A stretch of 64,000 nucleotides of DNA from Nocardia sp. BSTN01 (lineage in GTDB: Bacteria > Actinomycetota > Actinomycetes > Mycobacteriales > Mycobacteriaceae), in contig NZ_JADKYP010000016.1 in assembly GCF_015354405.1 (NCBI RefSeq), positions 62,001 through 126,000 of the forward strand, read 5' to 3'. Shown one piece after another: positions 1 to 8,982 of this stretch. The translations under genes and the position numbers were made by a program. How positions within the stretch are numbered: position 1 is the first letter of the stretch; every line of letters starts with the position of its first letter. Below the pieces are notes generated by a model. It saw only the letters and a list, made by a program, of their open reading frames with translations. It did no database searches and was not told the origin of the DNA.

Positions 1-487
1 CCGAGTCCGCCGACGCGGTGAGCTCGGCGTCCTTGCGAGCCTGGCGAAGTGCCTCGGATTCCTCTTCGTCCCAGACGAAGTCGCCGGAGGCCTTGTCCTT
101 CTCCGAGGGCTCGTCGGCTTCCTCGTCCTCGGCTTCGGCCTCTTCGTCCTCGGCGGTCTCTTCGACCAGATCCTCGCCCTCGTCGCTCAGATCGTCCTCG
201 GAGACCTCCAGATCACCGAGATCGTCGAGTTCCAGCGACTCGTCGTCGAGGTGCTCGTCGGATTCGTTGTCCGCGCCGGGGGCCGCCTTCTTCGTGGTGG
301 CCTTCTTGGCGGGCGCTTTCTTCGCAGCCTTGGCTCCCGCCTTCTTGGCGGGGGCCTTCTTCGCGGCGACCTTCTTGGCTGGGGCCTTCTTCGCGGCAGC
401 CTTGCGGACCGGCCGTGCTGCGGTGCCTTCTGCGGAGTCGGCAGCTTCGGCCGATTCGGCGGTCTGTCGGGTATTCGTGGCTACCAC
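1..487 (-). CDS. sigA: Principal RNA polymerase sigma factor SigA, N-terminal part (cut by window edge)
   Basis: Only the first ~162 residues are present; the gene runs off the left edge. The end visible here carries the segment [20 protein letters not shown] followed by [13 protein letters not shown], characteristic of actinobacterial principal sigma factors just before region 1.2. The family directs RNA polymerase to housekeeping promoters. The start is GTG at 487, with AAAGGG five bases upstream. The N-terminal extension has two parts: about 50 residues of Ala/Lys repeats (AKKAPAKK-type units, residues ~20-65), then a strongly acidic Glu/Asp stretch. Such extensions are variable and disordered in the family. 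ppgK lies upstream on the same strand, as in mycobacteria. Confidence 0.95.
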   Translation of the reverse strand, partial: MVATNTRQTAESAEAADSAEGTAARPVRKAAAKKAPAKKVAAKKAPAKKAGAKAAKKAPAKKATTKKAAPGADNESDEHLDDESLELDDLGDLEVSEDDLSDEGEDLVEETAEDEEAEAEDEEADEPSEKDKASGDFVWDEEESEALRQARKDAELTASADS

Positions 488-639
488 GTACGCCCTTTCG
501 TGACGGTCTCGTGCGGCGTCACGCCAGAGTAATCATCCGGCGGAGCGGTTCTGTCGGGGTTGAACCCGGCTCTACGTGCCGGGGTTGTTTTCCGGCTCAC
601 CGCCGGTCTCGTTCCATTGTAACTATCGGCAACGAGTGC

Positions 640-1398
640 TCACGGCGCGATCCCGCTATCCACGGCCATCGCGGCGCCCACGATACCCGCGGTATTGCGC
701 AGATGGGCGGCCGCGACCGGAGTCCGATTGGCCAGCAACGGTATCCAGTGCTCGGCATCGCGGCTGATCCCGCCGCCGGCGACGAACACCGTCGGCCAGA
801 ACAAGTCCTCCAGGGTGACCAGTACCTTCGTCACCTCGGCGGCCCACTCCTTGTACGACAGATTCTTTCGTTCCTTCACCGACGACGCGGCCCGATGCTC
901 GGCCTCCTTGCCGTGCACCTCGAGGTGGCCCAGCTCGGTGTTGGGAACCAGGACGCCGTGGTTCAGCAGCGCCGAGCCGATGCCGGTGCCGAACGTCAGC
1001 AGCATCACCAGGCCGTCGATGTTGCGTGCCGCGCCGTAGCGGTCCTCGGCCAGGCCCGCCGCGTCGGCGTCGTTGAGCACCACGACCTCGCGTCCGCCCA
1101 GCGCCAGCGAGAACAGTTGACGCGCGTCGGTGTCGATCCAGCTCTTGTCGATGTTGGCGGCGGTGCGGGCGATGCCGTTGACCACGACGCTGGGCAGGGT
1201 GAGGCCGACCGGGCCGTCCCAGTCGGCCTGGGTGACGAGTTTGGCGACGGTTTCGGCGATGGCATTGGGGGTGGCCGGGTGGGGCGTGGAGATCTTGATC
1301 CGTTCGTGGGCGAGGTCGCCGGTGGCGAGGTCGACGACCGCGCCCTTCACCCCGCTGCCCCCGATATCGATACCGAATGCTTGCCCCCGAGCGGACAT
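640..1398 (-). CDS. ppgK: Polyphosphate glucokinase PpgK
   Basis: Phosphorylates glucose using inorganic polyphosphate (or ATP) in the cytoplasm. It is a ROK-family sugar kinase: phosphate-1 motif FGIDIGGSGVKG at residues 8-19, the NDADAAGLAE sugar-binding segment near residue 108, the phosphate-2 region LTFGTGIGSALL near 132, and the adenosine motif VFVAGGGIS near 213. Length (252 aa) is normal for actinobacterial PpgK. ATG at 1398 is preceded by ACGAGGAG. It lies directly upstream of sigA on the same strand and divergent from suhB, the same order as in M. tuberculosis. Confidence 0.95.
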   Translation of the reverse strand: MSARGQAFGIDIGGSGVKGAVVDLATGDLAHERIKISTPHPATPNAIAETVAKLVTQADWDGPVGLTLPSVVVNGIARTAANIDKSWIDTDARQLFSLALGGREVVVLNDADAAGLAEDRYGAARNIDGLVMLLTFGTGIGSALLNHGVLVPNTELGHLEVHGKEAEHRAASSVKERKNLSYKEWAAEVTKVLVTLEDLFWPTVFVAGGGISRDAEHWIPLLANRTPVAAAHLRNTAGIVGAAMAVDSGIAP

Positions 1399-1516
1399 CG
1401 CGAACTCCTCGTTCCCTGTGGTCTAGGCCGATGAAGGTGCCAGCGGCACGTTACACCGCGCGACGCGCCCACGGCTGCGACCGCGCAGATGCGAGTCCGG
1501 GCGGATCTGTGGTCGG

Positions 1517-2428
1517 ATGGAAACCGTGTCCGAGACGAATTCACCCGCCGATATCGCGGAAGCGCCCGTCCTCGATCCTGCCGAAATCGCCGAATTACGC
1601 CGTGTCTCAGTTTATCTGGCCGAGACCGCGGCCGCACACGTCCGCCGCCGCCGGCCCGAGGTCTTCGGCCCGGGGCGGACCGAGGACGGCTCGATCCGTA
1701 CCAAATCGACACCCACCGACCCCGTCACCGTGGTCGACACGGAAACCGAGCGGCTGATCCGCTCGCTGCTGGCCGAGGTCCGCCCGGGGGAGACGGTCCT
1801 CGGCGAGGAGGGCGGCGGCAGCCTCGGAGCCGCCGGCGAGATCGTGTGGGTGGTCGATCCGATCGACGGCACGGTCAACTTCGTGTACGGCATCCCGGCC
1901 TATGCGGTATCGGTGGCCGCGATGCGCGGTGGCCGCTCCCTGGCCGGTGCGGTCGTCGACGTGGCCGGGGAGCTCACCTACAGCGCCGGACTGGGCGCGG
2001 GTGCCACCGTGGCCGGCGGCGACACCGAGCCGATCGCATTGCGCTGCAACGATATCGACTCGGTCCGGCTGGCCCTGGTGGCCACCGGCTTCGGCTACGG
2101 CGCGGCGCGCCGGGAACGGCAGGGCGAACTGGTGGCGCGGCTGCTGCCGAGAGTCCGCGACATCCGCCGGATCGGCTCGGCCGCCCTCGACCTGTGCATG
2201 GTGGCGGCGGGACGCGTGGACGCCCACTACGAGCACGGCCTCAATCCGTGGGACTGGGCCGCCGGAGCGCTGATCGCGGCCGAGGCGGGCGCCGTGCTGC
2301 GGCTGCCCGGCGCGGACTCCACCGGTGCCCAGGGGGCGTTGACCGTGGCCGCCGCCGCGGGCATCGCCGACGAACTCGCCGAACTCTTCGACCGGCTCGG
2401 CGTCGCCGCCCCCATTCCGGAGCAGTGA
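1517..2428 (+). CDS. suhB: Inositol monophosphatase family protein (SuhB)
   Basis: A Mg2+-dependent phosphatase acting on inositol monophosphate or related sugar phosphates; in mycolata this family supplies inositol for phosphatidylinositol lipids and mycothiol. Visible motifs are GEEGG (metal-binding Glu), the core signature DPIDGTVNFVYG near residue 117, and the C-terminal motif NPWDWAAGALIAAEAG near 245. The order ppgK-suhB-cei matches M. tuberculosis. ATG at 1517 has no clear ribosome-binding site and GTG at 1526 is an alternative, so the exact start is uncertain. The true substrate cannot be read from the sequence. Confidence 0.92.
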   Translation: METVSETNSPADIAEAPVLDPAEIAELRRVSVYLAETAAAHVRRRRPEVFGPGRTEDGSIRTKSTPTDPVTVVDTETERLIRSLLAEVRPGETVLGEEGGGSLGAAGEIVWVVDPIDGTVNFVYGIPAYAVSVAAMRGGRSLAGAVVDVAGELTYSAGLGAGATVAGGDTEPIALRCNDIDSVRLALVATGFGYGAARRERQGELVARLLPRVRDIRRIGSAALDLCMVAAGRVDAHYEHGLNPWDWAAGALIAAEAGAVLRLPGADSTGAQGALTVAAAAGIADELAELFDRLGVAAPIPEQ

Positions 2429-2438
2429 GCGCGGCCCC

Positions 2439-2451
2439 ACCCCGGAGGGGT
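2439..2451. terminator. Small hairpin between convergent suhB and cei
   Basis: ACCCC-GGA-GGGGT forms a 5-bp stem in the 32-bp gap between the two convergent stop codons. It lacks a T-run, so it is only a plausible bidirectional terminator. Confidence 0.3.
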
Positions 2452-2460
2452 AAGTGCGGC

Positions 2461-3138
2461 TCAGCAGCGGGCGGTGCGGGCGGCCTGCAGCAGCGCCGAA
2501 TCGACGTCCGGGCCGTTCGGGGCCGGGTTCTTCAGGGCGCGCAGTACTTCCTCGGCATCGGTGCTCGGCTGCAGATCGTTGCCGAACAGCGTGCCCAGGG
2601 CCAGGTCGACGGTGTCGTCGGTGCGCTGGTCCTCGATCAGCTCCGCGCACGGCGCGACGAGCTGTACCGCGGCCGCGGCGGGGCGCCCGCTCACGCCGTA
2701 GCGGATCTGGCCGGTGCACACCAGATCGCCGCTCAGATAGACCGGATCGTTGCCGAAGACCGGGGCCGGCGGGCTGGCGAAGCCGTAGTCACCGAGTTTC
2801 GACGCGATGTGCTCGGCCAGGCCGCGCTGGCCGGAACCGTTGAGCACCCGCACCTTCGCCTGAGCCAGCGGCGCCGGCTCCACATCGTGCAACCGCGACG
2901 GGGAGACCACCTCGCCCAGCGGCGCGGGCTGCGGCGCGTTCGGATCCGTAGCCGGAGCCGGCGAATTGCAGGCCATGGCGGTATGGGTGGCATCGGCGGT
3001 GGTCAGCGCCTTGATCCACACGATTGCGCAGATGAGGGCGAGAACCGCGATGAGTGCGACCCACGGCTGGTAGCGGCGCCGCAGGAACGGACGGCCCTTG
3101 TTGTCGACCGCGCTGCCTTCGGTGATCAGTGAAACCAC
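2461..3138 (-). CDS. cei: Envelope integrity protein Cei (LytR C-terminal domain, membrane anchored)
   Basis: Orthologue of Rv2700 by sequence and position. A short cytoplasmic N-terminus (VDNKGRPFLRRRYQPW) is followed by one transmembrane helix (about residues 27-47). An extracytoplasmic LytR_C-type domain follows, containing KVRVLNGSGQRGLAEHIASKL. The family is known for envelope integrity and drug tolerance in mycobacteria; the biochemical role is not established. Four extracytoplasmic cysteines (in ACNSP, LVCTG, APCAE and the C-terminal ARC) could form disulfides. I place the start at GTG 3138 because TAAGGT lies exactly 6 nt upstream (leaderless arrangement). An upstream in-frame GTG at 3144 overlaps the spacer of that promoter. 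Confidence 0.85.
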   Translation of the reverse strand: MVSLITEGSAVDNKGRPFLRRRYQPWVALIAVLALICAIVWIKALTTADATHTAMACNSPAPATDPNAPQPAPLGEVVSPSRLHDVEPAPLAQAKVRVLNGSGQRGLAEHIASKLGDYGFASPPAPVFGNDPVYLSGDLVCTGQIRYGVSGRPAAAAVQLVAPCAELIEDQRTDDTVDLALGTLFGNDLQPSTDAEEVLRALKNPAPNGPDVDSALLQAARTARC

Positions 3139-3144
3139 ACGCAC

Positions 3145-3150
3145 ACCTTA
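3145..3150 (-). promoter_or_regulatory. -10 element for leaderless cei mRNA
   Basis: TAAGGT, then 6 nt, then GTG at 3138. This fits the actinobacterial TANNNT-N6/7-start arrangement of leaderless transcripts seen at several other genes in this window. Confidence 0.5.
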
Positions 3151-3685
3151 CGAGTTGGCGGGCGGCGGTCGCGCACGCGGACACCTGCGCGCCGATCGCC
3201 AGGGCGGCCACGACGGACCAGGCGGCCACGGCTGCGGTGGAAATCGGCAGCTACGGCCGTGGTGGATATCGGGATCGTAACGATCGGCGAGGCCGCGGGG
3301 ATCGCGATCGGGTCACGGGCCGGGGAACCGCCGGGCACGAAGCGGTGGCGTATCGCCACACCCGTGCGGTCGCAGTGACGATTATCCGTCGGTTTCGACT
3401 CGCTCGAGTTTTGATTGCGACTTTTGCCCCGGCGTCCGCTATTGTCTGGCGGCCCGATACGAATCGGCTGATGTGAATCAGGGAAGCGATTTCGGGAACA
3501 ACCAGGGCATGTCCTGCGTTGACCGAGCGCGATCCGGTATGGGTCAGGGTGATCCGGCCGGGCGGCGAGCGGTGTACACGTGACGTACACCACGGCGGGG
3601 CGGCATCGCCGGGCGATTCCGAGAGGGATCGACGTTCGGCGGAGCCGGTCCGGGATATACGGAGTAAGGACGAGGGGAAGACGAC
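3151..3685. other. 535-bp intergenic region without a recognisable gene
   Basis: Lies between the divergent genes cei and the DUF4193 gene. No open frame here has a convincing start, a ribosome-binding site or family resemblance. It must hold the promoter of the DUF4193 gene. An AT-richer patch around 3405-3480 is the likeliest control region, but I could not assign -35/-10 boxes with proper spacing. Confidence 0.5.
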
Positions 3686-3988
3686 ATGGCAACCGACTAT
3701 GACGCACCTAGGCGCAGTGAATCCGACGAGGTGTCGGAGGACTCGCTCGAGGAGCTGAAGGCTCGTCGCAACGAGGCCGCGTCCGCCGTCGTGGATATCG
3801 ACGAATCCGATACCGCGGAGTCGTTCGAGCTTCCCGGCGCGGATCTGTCCGAGGAGGTGCTCTCGGTCCGGGTGATCCCGAAACAGGCCGACGAGTTCAC
3901 CTGCTCGAGCTGCTTCCTGGTTCATCACCGCAGCAGACTCGCCAGCGAGGCCGGCGGGCAGATGATCTGCATGGATTGCGCCGCCTGA
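3686..3988 (+). CDS. DUF4193 family protein (small zinc-ribbon protein)
   Basis: A 100-aa acidic protein, orthologue of Rv2699c by position and sequence. The C-terminus has CSSCFLVHHRSRLA and then MICMDCAA, that is two CxxC pairs, typical of a zinc ribbon. The family is actinobacterial and highly expressed in mycobacteria, with no known function. ATG at 3686 has AGGACGAGGGGAAG just upstream. It is monocistronic, between divergent cei and the convergent DUF3093 gene. Confidence 0.9.
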   Translation: MATDYDAPRRSESDEVSEDSLEELKARRNEAASAVVDIDESDTAESFELPGADLSEEVLSVRVIPKQADEFTCSSCFLVHHRSRLASEAGGQMICMDCAA

Positions 3989-4064
3989 GCGGATCTGTGC
4001 GGCCGCAGCGGATTCGTTGCGCGGGTAGCAGAAGAAACGACGACAAACAGCCCGGCAGGTCTCG

Positions 4065-4595
4065 TCAGCCCGCGCTCGGTACGCCGAGCGCGGCCAGTAC
4101 CTGTTCGGGTTTACGCGTGCTGATCAGCCAGTACGGAGCGGGGTCGTCCGGATCGTCGAGGACGAGCAGGACCATGGGCCCGATCCACGGACGATGCTGG
4201 ACGAATGCGGCCGGGTCGAGCTGACGACCCAGTGCCGCGCTCTTCGCGCTGGCCGGCACCGCCACCGCCCGGGATACATACGTTACCGGTAGGTGGGCCC
4301 GGTCCGCGCGCAATTCGAGGATGCCGTCGGCATCCGGCGCCACCTCGACCCGGTGGCGGCTCATCCATATCAGCGCCCAGACGGGCACCGGGAACAGCAG
4401 CACATACGGCAGCCACGCCCGGATCCCCGGCGCGCCCATGTGAATTTCGGCGGCCAGCAGACCGGTCACCGCCAGCGCCACCGGCCACCACCACAGGGGG
4501 ACCCACAGCCGTTCGGAATAGACCGCGGCGGTGCCGTCGGCGTGCGCGGGCGCCGGAGAGTCGTGGGGAGGTACTGCGTGGGACTGGTCGGACAC
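4065..4595 (-). CDS. DUF3093 domain-containing membrane protein
   Basis: About 176 aa, homologous to the Rv2698-type protein by position. Two adjacent hydrophobic segments (about residues 33-52 and 62-80) predict a membrane hairpin. A soluble C-terminal half containing ADRAHLPVTYVSRAVAVP and the DDPDDPAPYWLISTRKPEQVL segment follows. Function unknown. I place the start at GTG 4595, the second of two adjacent GTG codons, because TAGCAT lies exactly 6 nt before it. It is divergent from dut, 142 bp away. Confidence 0.85.
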   Translation of the reverse strand: MSDQSHAVPPHDSPAPAHADGTAAVYSERLWVPLWWWPVALAVTGLLAAEIHMGAPGIRAWLPYVLLFPVPVWALIWMSRHRVEVAPDADGILELRADRAHLPVTYVSRAVAVPASAKSAALGRQLDPAAFVQHRPWIGPMVLLVLDDPDDPAPYWLISTRKPEQVLAALGVPSAG

Positions 4596-4601
4596 CACAT
4601 C

Positions 4602-4607
4602 ATGCTA
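4602..4607 (-). promoter_or_regulatory. -10 element for leaderless DUF3093 mRNA
   Basis: TAGCAT, 6-nt spacer GATGTG, then GTG at 4595. No ribosome-binding site is present, consistent with a leaderless transcript. Confidence 0.5.
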
Positions 4608-4723
4608 GGTCAGGCCGACATATTCGCTGTCGGCGGGAGCCGCTGCGCGCCGTCCGCGACCGCCGTCGAATCGTCGCCGCCACATCGGAGCCCGGCGCTC
4701 CCACGGCCCGGCCGCCGGACGCG

Positions 4724-4729
4724 TAGGCT
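4724..4729 (+). promoter_or_regulatory. Candidate -10 element for dut
   Basis: TAGGCT followed by 8 nt and GTG 4738. Spacing is slightly longer than the 6-7 nt of the other leaderless candidates, so confidence is lower. There is no ribosome-binding site between it and the start. Confidence 0.35.
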
Positions 4730-4737
4730 CGCTGGAC

Positions 4738-5235
4738 GTGACCGGAATTGCACCCATACCTCTGCTGCGGCTCGATCCCGGCGTCCCGGTGCCCACGCGT
4801 GCGCACCCGGGCGATGCCGGAGTGGATTTGTGCACCACCGAAGACGTCATCCTGGAGCCGGGCGAGCGGGTGCTCGTCGGCACCGGAATCGCTGTCGCGT
4901 TGCCGGTGGGCACCGTCGGCCTCATTCATCCCCGGTCGGGGCTGGCCGCCAAGACGGGTCTGTCTGTCGTCAACACACCCGGCACGGTCGATGCCGGCTA
5001 CCGGGGTGAGATCAAGGTCTGCCTGATCAATCACGACCCGCGTACGGCGATTCAGTTGCGTCGCGGCGATCGAATCGCACAATTGCTGGTGCAGCGTGTG
5101 GAACTGGTGGACTTCGTGGAGGTCGACCAGCTCGACGAAACATCGCGCGGCGCAGGCGGTTACGGGTCGAGCGGCGGACACCACAGTCTGTCGCCGCAAT
5201 CCGGCGGGGTGGGCCGCGCCGGAGGGGAGGTATGA
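4738..5235 (+). CDS. dut: dUTP diphosphatase (dUTPase)
   Basis: Hydrolyses dUTP to dUMP and pyrophosphate, keeping uracil out of DNA and feeding thymidylate synthesis. All five trimeric-dUTPase motifs are visible: [10 protein letters not shown] (I), [10 protein letters not shown] (II), [16 protein letters not shown] (III), [10 protein letters not shown] (IV) and the C-terminal [10 protein letters not shown] (V). The motif order and 165-aa length are normal. The start GTG 4738 has no SD sequence. The stop overlaps the start of the DUF3710 gene by 4 nt (ATGA), so the two are translationally coupled. Confidence 0.96.
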   Translation: MTGIAPIPLLRLDPGVPVPTRAHPGDAGVDLCTTEDVILEPGERVLVGTGIAVALPVGTVGLIHPRSGLAAKTGLSVVNTPGTVDAGYRGEIKVCLINHDPRTAIQLRRGDRIAQLLVQRVELVDFVEVDQLDETSRGAGGYGSSGGHHSLSPQSGGVGRAGGEV

Positions 5236-7517
5236 ACATGTTCGGCCGTGGAGATCATCGATCCGATCATGACTCCGAGCGCGACGACACCGACTACGGC
5301 GATTCCTATTACGGCGAGGGATACGCCGAGGGCGGCTACCGGACCGGGACCCACCGGGCACCGGATCTGGGGGACGGGGGAGAGTACGGCGAATCCGGCT
5401 ACGCCACCGGCTATTCCGAGCCGGAGTATCCGGCCGGGCGCACCGGGGGCCGGCACGGCCGCGCGGAGCCGGACCACGAGATGACTCCGCCCGGGTACGG
5501 GGCGCCCGGCCGACCGGCGCCTCCGCCGTATCCCGGCGGGCGACCGGAGCCGTACGAGACGGGCACGCACGCACGAGTTCCCGCGCGTCCCGGTACTCCG
5601 CCGCGCGGTGAGGCGCCGGCCCGTCCGCCGCGCCGAGCGCCGGGCGGACCGCGTCCGGATCTGCCACCGGCGCACGGGGATATGGACGACACCGGGCCCA
5701 TTCCGCGGATTCCACCCGGCCCGCTGCCTCCGCGGCAGGCGAGCGGCACGGGTGCGATCCCGCACGTCCCCGGCGGCCCGGCGGGCTCCGGCGCGATGCC
5801 GCGTATCGCGGGCGGCACCGGTGCGACCCCGCGTGTCCCCGGCGGCCCGGTCGGTAGCGGTGCGACCCGGCGCGTTCCGGGCGGTCCGGCGGGAACGGGT
5901 GCGACGCCGCGGATTCCGGGTGGTCCGGCCGGCGCCGGGGCCACGCCGCGGATTCCCGGCGGCCCGCGCGACACCGGTGCGGTGCCGCGCAATCCCGGCC
6001 CTCCGGCCGGTACGGGCCCGACATGGCGCAACCCAACGGGACCGGAAGGCACGGGTGCGGTGCCGCGGCTTCCCGGCGCCACGCCCGGTCCGGTAGGGCC
6101 GGTGACGGGAGCGGTCCGGCGGATTCCGCCCGGCGCGAACCCGGCAGGCCCGCCGACGGGCTCGGTCCCACGCCTTCCCGCCGGACCCGGACGTCCGGCG
6201 CCGGGGCCGGGTGCCGGGCCGGGCGGGAGGCCGGCTCCGGCGAGCCCGCCCGCGGGAGCTCCGCTTCCGCCGCGACGCAGGCAGGAGCCGATGGGTGCGC
6301 CGACGGCTACCGGCCGGCACCCCGTGGTGCCCGCACACCAGCGCCCGGATTCCGGTGACGCCGACTACGGCCACCCGCAGCGGGGGCGCCATCGTCCCGC
6401 GGATGTCGACGCCGGCTATCGCGAGCCCGCGCAGCCGCGTGCCGCGGTGCCGGACTCCTACGCCGACCACGGCTACGATCCCGCCGAATCCGGCCCGGCC
6501 ACAGGCGGTTTCGCCGTTGCCGACCCCTACCGGCAGCCGGCCGGGGCGCATACGGGCGACGCGTACGGCGAAGCTTCCGAGTACGCCGATGCCTACGCCG
6601 AGGAGCCCGCCGGAACATCGGGCTACGCCGACGGTTCCGCCTATGCCGGTGCGCAGGCGTATGCCGAGGACGACGGCTACGACGCCGAATCCCTCGGTCA
6701 CGACGCCGGCGAGTACGACGCCGGCTACTCCGACTACGACGACGAGTACGACGCCGACGGCTACGACGACCAGGACGGCGACGACGAGGACGGCGAGGCC
6801 GAGGATTCCGCCCCGCGGACCGGGCCCTTCGATTACGAAGAGGTGTCCGAGATCCTCGCCGAGATCTCCGATCAGCATCTCGATCTGGGTTCGGTGCTGC
6901 TCCCCGTCCCCGACGGCGGCCAGTTGCAGGTGGAGATGACGCCCGACGGCACGCCGCAGGCGGTCCATCTCGCGACCCCGCACGGACGTCTCACCGTGGC
7001 CGCCTACGCGGCACCGAAGTCGCCGGGCCAGTGGCGGACCGTTGCCGCGGACCTGGCGGAATCGCTGCGGGCCGACGGCGCGCAGGTCTCGGTGCAGACC
7101 GGGCCGTGGGGCCGTGAACTGCACGCGGTGACCGAGGGCGCCGATCTGCGTTTCATCGGTGTCGACGGCTATCGCTGGATGGTCCGGCTGGTAGCGGCGG
7201 GGCCGTCGGGCGCCGCCGACGAGGGCGGTCCGCTGGTCGAGGCGGCTCGGGCGATCCTCGCCGAAACCGTCGTGCGTCGTGGCGAGGAGCCGATGCCGGT
7301 GCGGGAACCGCTGCCGGTGGTGCTGCCGCAGGAACTCGCCGACCAGTTGATCGCCGCGCATCAGCAGCAGGTCGAGGCGCAGCAGCAGGCGCTGGCCGCG
7401 CAGGCGGCCGCGGCGGAGGCGGCCGCGACGGGCACCTTCCCCGTGGTCACCGCCGAACAGCAGGGACCGCGCCGCGGCGCCGGAGGTTCGGCGATGCAGC
7501 AACTCGGTCGCAACTGA
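5232..7517 (+). CDS. DUF3710 domain protein with a very long disordered N-terminus
   Basis: 761 aa, while M. tuberculosis homologues of this position are about 260 aa. The conserved DUF3710 part is only the C-terminal third (about residues 535-700, from [15 protein letters not shown] to [11 protein letters not shown]), followed by a Gln/Ala-rich tail. Residues ~1-60 are Asp/Gly/Tyr rich, ~60-160 are Pro/Gly/Arg rich, and ~155-310 are degenerate [12 protein letters not shown] repeats. Residues ~400-530 are Tyr/Asp/Ala rich and very acidic. The start ATG 5232 overlaps the dut stop and has a strong GGAGGGGAGG site. Function is unknown; the dut-DUF3710 coupling is conserved in mycolata. The repeats suggest lineage-specific expansion by replication slippage. 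Confidence 0.85.
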   Translation: MNMFGRGDHRSDHDSERDDTDYGDSYYGEGYAEGGYRTGTHRAPDLGDGGEYGESGYATGYSEPEYPAGRTGGRHGRAEPDHEMTPPGYGAPGRPAPPPYPGGRPEPYETGTHARVPARPGTPPRGEAPARPPRRAPGGPRPDLPPAHGDMDDTGPIPRIPPGPLPPRQASGTGAIPHVPGGPAGSGAMPRIAGGTGATPRVPGGPVGSGATRRVPGGPAGTGATPRIPGGPAGAGATPRIPGGPRDTGAVPRNPGPPAGTGPTWRNPTGPEGTGAVPRLPGATPGPVGPVTGAVRRIPPGANPAGPPTGSVPRLPAGPGRPAPGPGAGPGGRPAPASPPAGAPLPPRRRQEPMGAPTATGRHPVVPAHQRPDSGDADYGHPQRGRHRPADVDAGYREPAQPRAAVPDSYADHGYDPAESGPATGGFAVADPYRQPAGAHTGDAYGEASEYADAYAEEPAGTSGYADGSAYAGAQAYAEDDGYDAESLGHDAGEYDAGYSDYDDEYDADGYDDQDGDDEDGEAEDSAPRTGPFDYEEVSEILAEISDQHLDLGSVLLPVPDGGQLQVEMTPDGTPQAVHLATPHGRLTVAAYAAPKSPGQWRTVAADLAESLRADGAQVSVQTGPWGRELHAVTEGADLRFIGVDGYRWMVRLVAAGPSGAADEGGPLVEAARAILAETVVRRGEEPMPVREPLPVVLPQELADQLIAAHQQQVEAQQQALAAQAAAAEAAATGTFPVVTAEQQGPRRGAGGSAMQQLGRN
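5690..6170 (+). repeat. In-frame degenerate repeats encoding [12 protein letters not shown]-type units
   Basis: At least eight imperfect units of about 15-17 codons with the pattern G-x-G-A-x-P-R-[IV]-P-G-G-P lie inside the DUF3710 gene. Codons differ between units, so the repeat is older at protein level than a recent DNA slippage event. Confidence 0.7.
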
Positions 7518-7523
7518 TCGGCA

Positions 7524-7556
7524 CCGGGCGCCCGCGGAAGTAGCGCGGGCGCCCGG
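7524..7556. terminator. Perfect 13-bp hairpin between convergent genes
   Basis: Arms CCGGGCGCCCGCG and CGCGGGCGCCCGG with a 7-nt loop (GAAGTAG) lie 6 bp after the DUF3710 stop and 6 bp before the hydrolase stop. There is no T-run; as often in high-GC actinobacteria, it probably serves as a bidirectional terminator. Confidence 0.65.
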
Positions 7557-7562
7557 CGGCCG

Positions 7563-8291
7563 TCACGCCTGCAGTGTGGGCGCGATCAGGCCGGGGATGC
7601 CCCGGGCGCCGAGAATCCCCGGATCGGCGCCGAGTTCGTCGAGGGTGATGCGGTGGATGCGCGCCTGCGGGATCAGCTCGTACCACTGTTCGGCGACGGT
7701 CAGCGGATGCACCGGATCGTCGATCGCGCCGACGATTGTGGTCGGAACCCGCAGTGCCGCAAGCAATTCCGTGTCCGGCCAGGCGTAGGTGGCGGCCTCT
7801 TCCAGTGCCGAGGGCAGATCGGGCCAGTGGGTGCGCCACGACTGGGTCAGTGCCTGTCCCAGCCAGGCGGGGCTGCCCGCCCGCATCCGCTCGATCACCG
7901 GCTCCAGGCCGTCGGCGCGCAGCTGAGCCGCCGTGGTCGCCGCGCTCAGGGCCGCCGGGCATCCCGTGATGTCGGAGCCGGTCCACGCCGGCAGGGCCGC
8001 GACCACACCGAACGCCGATTCCGGATGGGCGGCGGCCCATTCCACCGCGATCGCGGCGCCCAGCGAGATTCCGGCGGCGAGCACCGGCCCGGTGCGGGCC
8101 GCCTCGTCGAGGGCCGCCCGGCAGCTCGCGACCACCGCCCGCGGATCCGGTTCCACCGCCATGAACGGCAGATCCCTGGCGGCACAAGCGGTTTCGAACG
8201 CACGCCGGGCGAAGTCGGCGTCGGATCCGGTCCCCGGCAGGGCGACGACGACGGCAGGGCGCGGGCCGCCGGAACGGGGTAGCTCTGACAC
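7563..8291 (-). CDS. Alpha/beta-hydrolase fold protein (Rv2695c-like)
   Basis: A 242-aa hydrolase. It has an oxyanion-hole region VVVALPGTGSDADFARRAF, nucleophile elbow AAGISLGAAIAV (GxSxG), an Asp candidate in IVGAIDDPVHPL and a C-terminal His candidate in RIHRITL. It corresponds in position to Rv2695c; substrate unknown. I chose GTG 8291 (SELPRSGGPRP...) rather than an upstream in-frame start at 8465, because the extra 58 residues are low-complexity and outside the fold. It converges with the DUF3710 gene and is divergent from the OB-fold gene. Confidence 0.8.
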   Translation of the reverse strand: MSELPRSGGPRPAVVVALPGTGSDADFARRAFETACAARDLPFMAVEPDPRAVVASCRAALDEAARTGPVLAAGISLGAAIAVEWAAAHPESAFGVVAALPAWTGSDITGCPAALSAATTAAQLRADGLEPVIERMRAGSPAWLGQALTQSWRTHWPDLPSALEEAATYAWPDTELLAALRVPTTIVGAIDDPVHPLTVAEQWYELIPQARIHRITLDELGADPGILGARGIPGLIAPTLQA

Positions 8292-8556
8292 GGGCCGCAG
8301 CCTAGCCGGTGGGCCGGGCGAACCCGCGTCGCGAGGCTCGGAAAACGTGTTGTCGACCACTCGAATCCGAGGGTTCGCGCGCGGATGGGCGGGGAACCCA
8401 GCACACGGTGCGGTCAGCGCCGTCTCGGTGGTGCGGGCTCCCGTAGCGAGGGCGTCCGGGTGCATCTACAGTGGCGGTGTACGGCCCATCAGCCGGTCGT
8501 GTGGGAAACCGACGACGTGTGACCCACGCCGTCTGTAGTGCAGGAAGTGTTGCAAG

Positions 8557-8979
8557 ATGCCTTTCACAGGCGGAAACAAGGCGGGTCCCGGTGCCGCGGG
8601 CAAGGTAGGACCCGACAGCGGTTATTTCCGGCGCCTGGGGCGTCGTCTGACGGCCGATCTCGACGTCCTCGATGCGGAGGAGCTGGCGGAGACCTCCGAA
8701 GCGTCGGGCGCGTGCAGGGCGGCGGAATGCCGACGTGGCGAAGAGGTCACCATGCTGGGGCGATTGCGCAGTGTGGAGGCGTGTCCGAAGTCAGTGAGCG
8801 CTTCGGTGGAGGCCGAATTCTTCGACGGCACCGACGCGGTGACCTTGGTATGGATCGGCAGGCGCCGCATACCCGGTGTCGAATCGGGACGCCGTATCCT
8901 GGTCCGTGGCCGCATCGGTGAACGCGATGGCGCCAAGGTGATGTTCAACCCCTACTACGAACTCCGCGAGAATTCCTGA
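8557..8979 (+). CDS. OB-fold nucleic-acid-binding domain protein (Rv2694c-like)
   Basis: 140 aa. The C-terminal ~80 residues form an OB-fold: CRRGEEVTMLGRLRSVEACPKSVSA..., VWIGRRRIPGV, ILVRGRIGERDG. This resembles the anticodon/OB-type domain used in DNA- or RNA-binding proteins. The role is unknown, but the gene is conserved next to the DUF3159 gene in mycolata. ATG 8557 is preceded by GGAAG at good spacing. The next gene starts 3 bp after the stop, so they form an operon. Confidence 0.85.
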   Translation: MPFTGGNKAGPGAAGKVGPDSGYFRRLGRRLTADLDVLDAEELAETSEASGACRAAECRRGEEVTMLGRLRSVEACPKSVSASVEAEFFDGTDAVTLVWIGRRRIPGVESGRRILVRGRIGERDGAKVMFNPYYELRENS

Positions 8980-8982
8980 CGT

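Noticed and set aside
5690-6170. CRISPR-like array or DNA satellite repeat
   Set aside because: The units are in-frame, vary at synonymous positions and have no regular spacer; they are protein-level repeats.
5160-7502. 780-aa minus-strand frame opposite the DUF3710 gene
   Set aside because: It mirrors the GC-rich repeats of the real gene; no start with ribosome-binding site and no recognisable domain.
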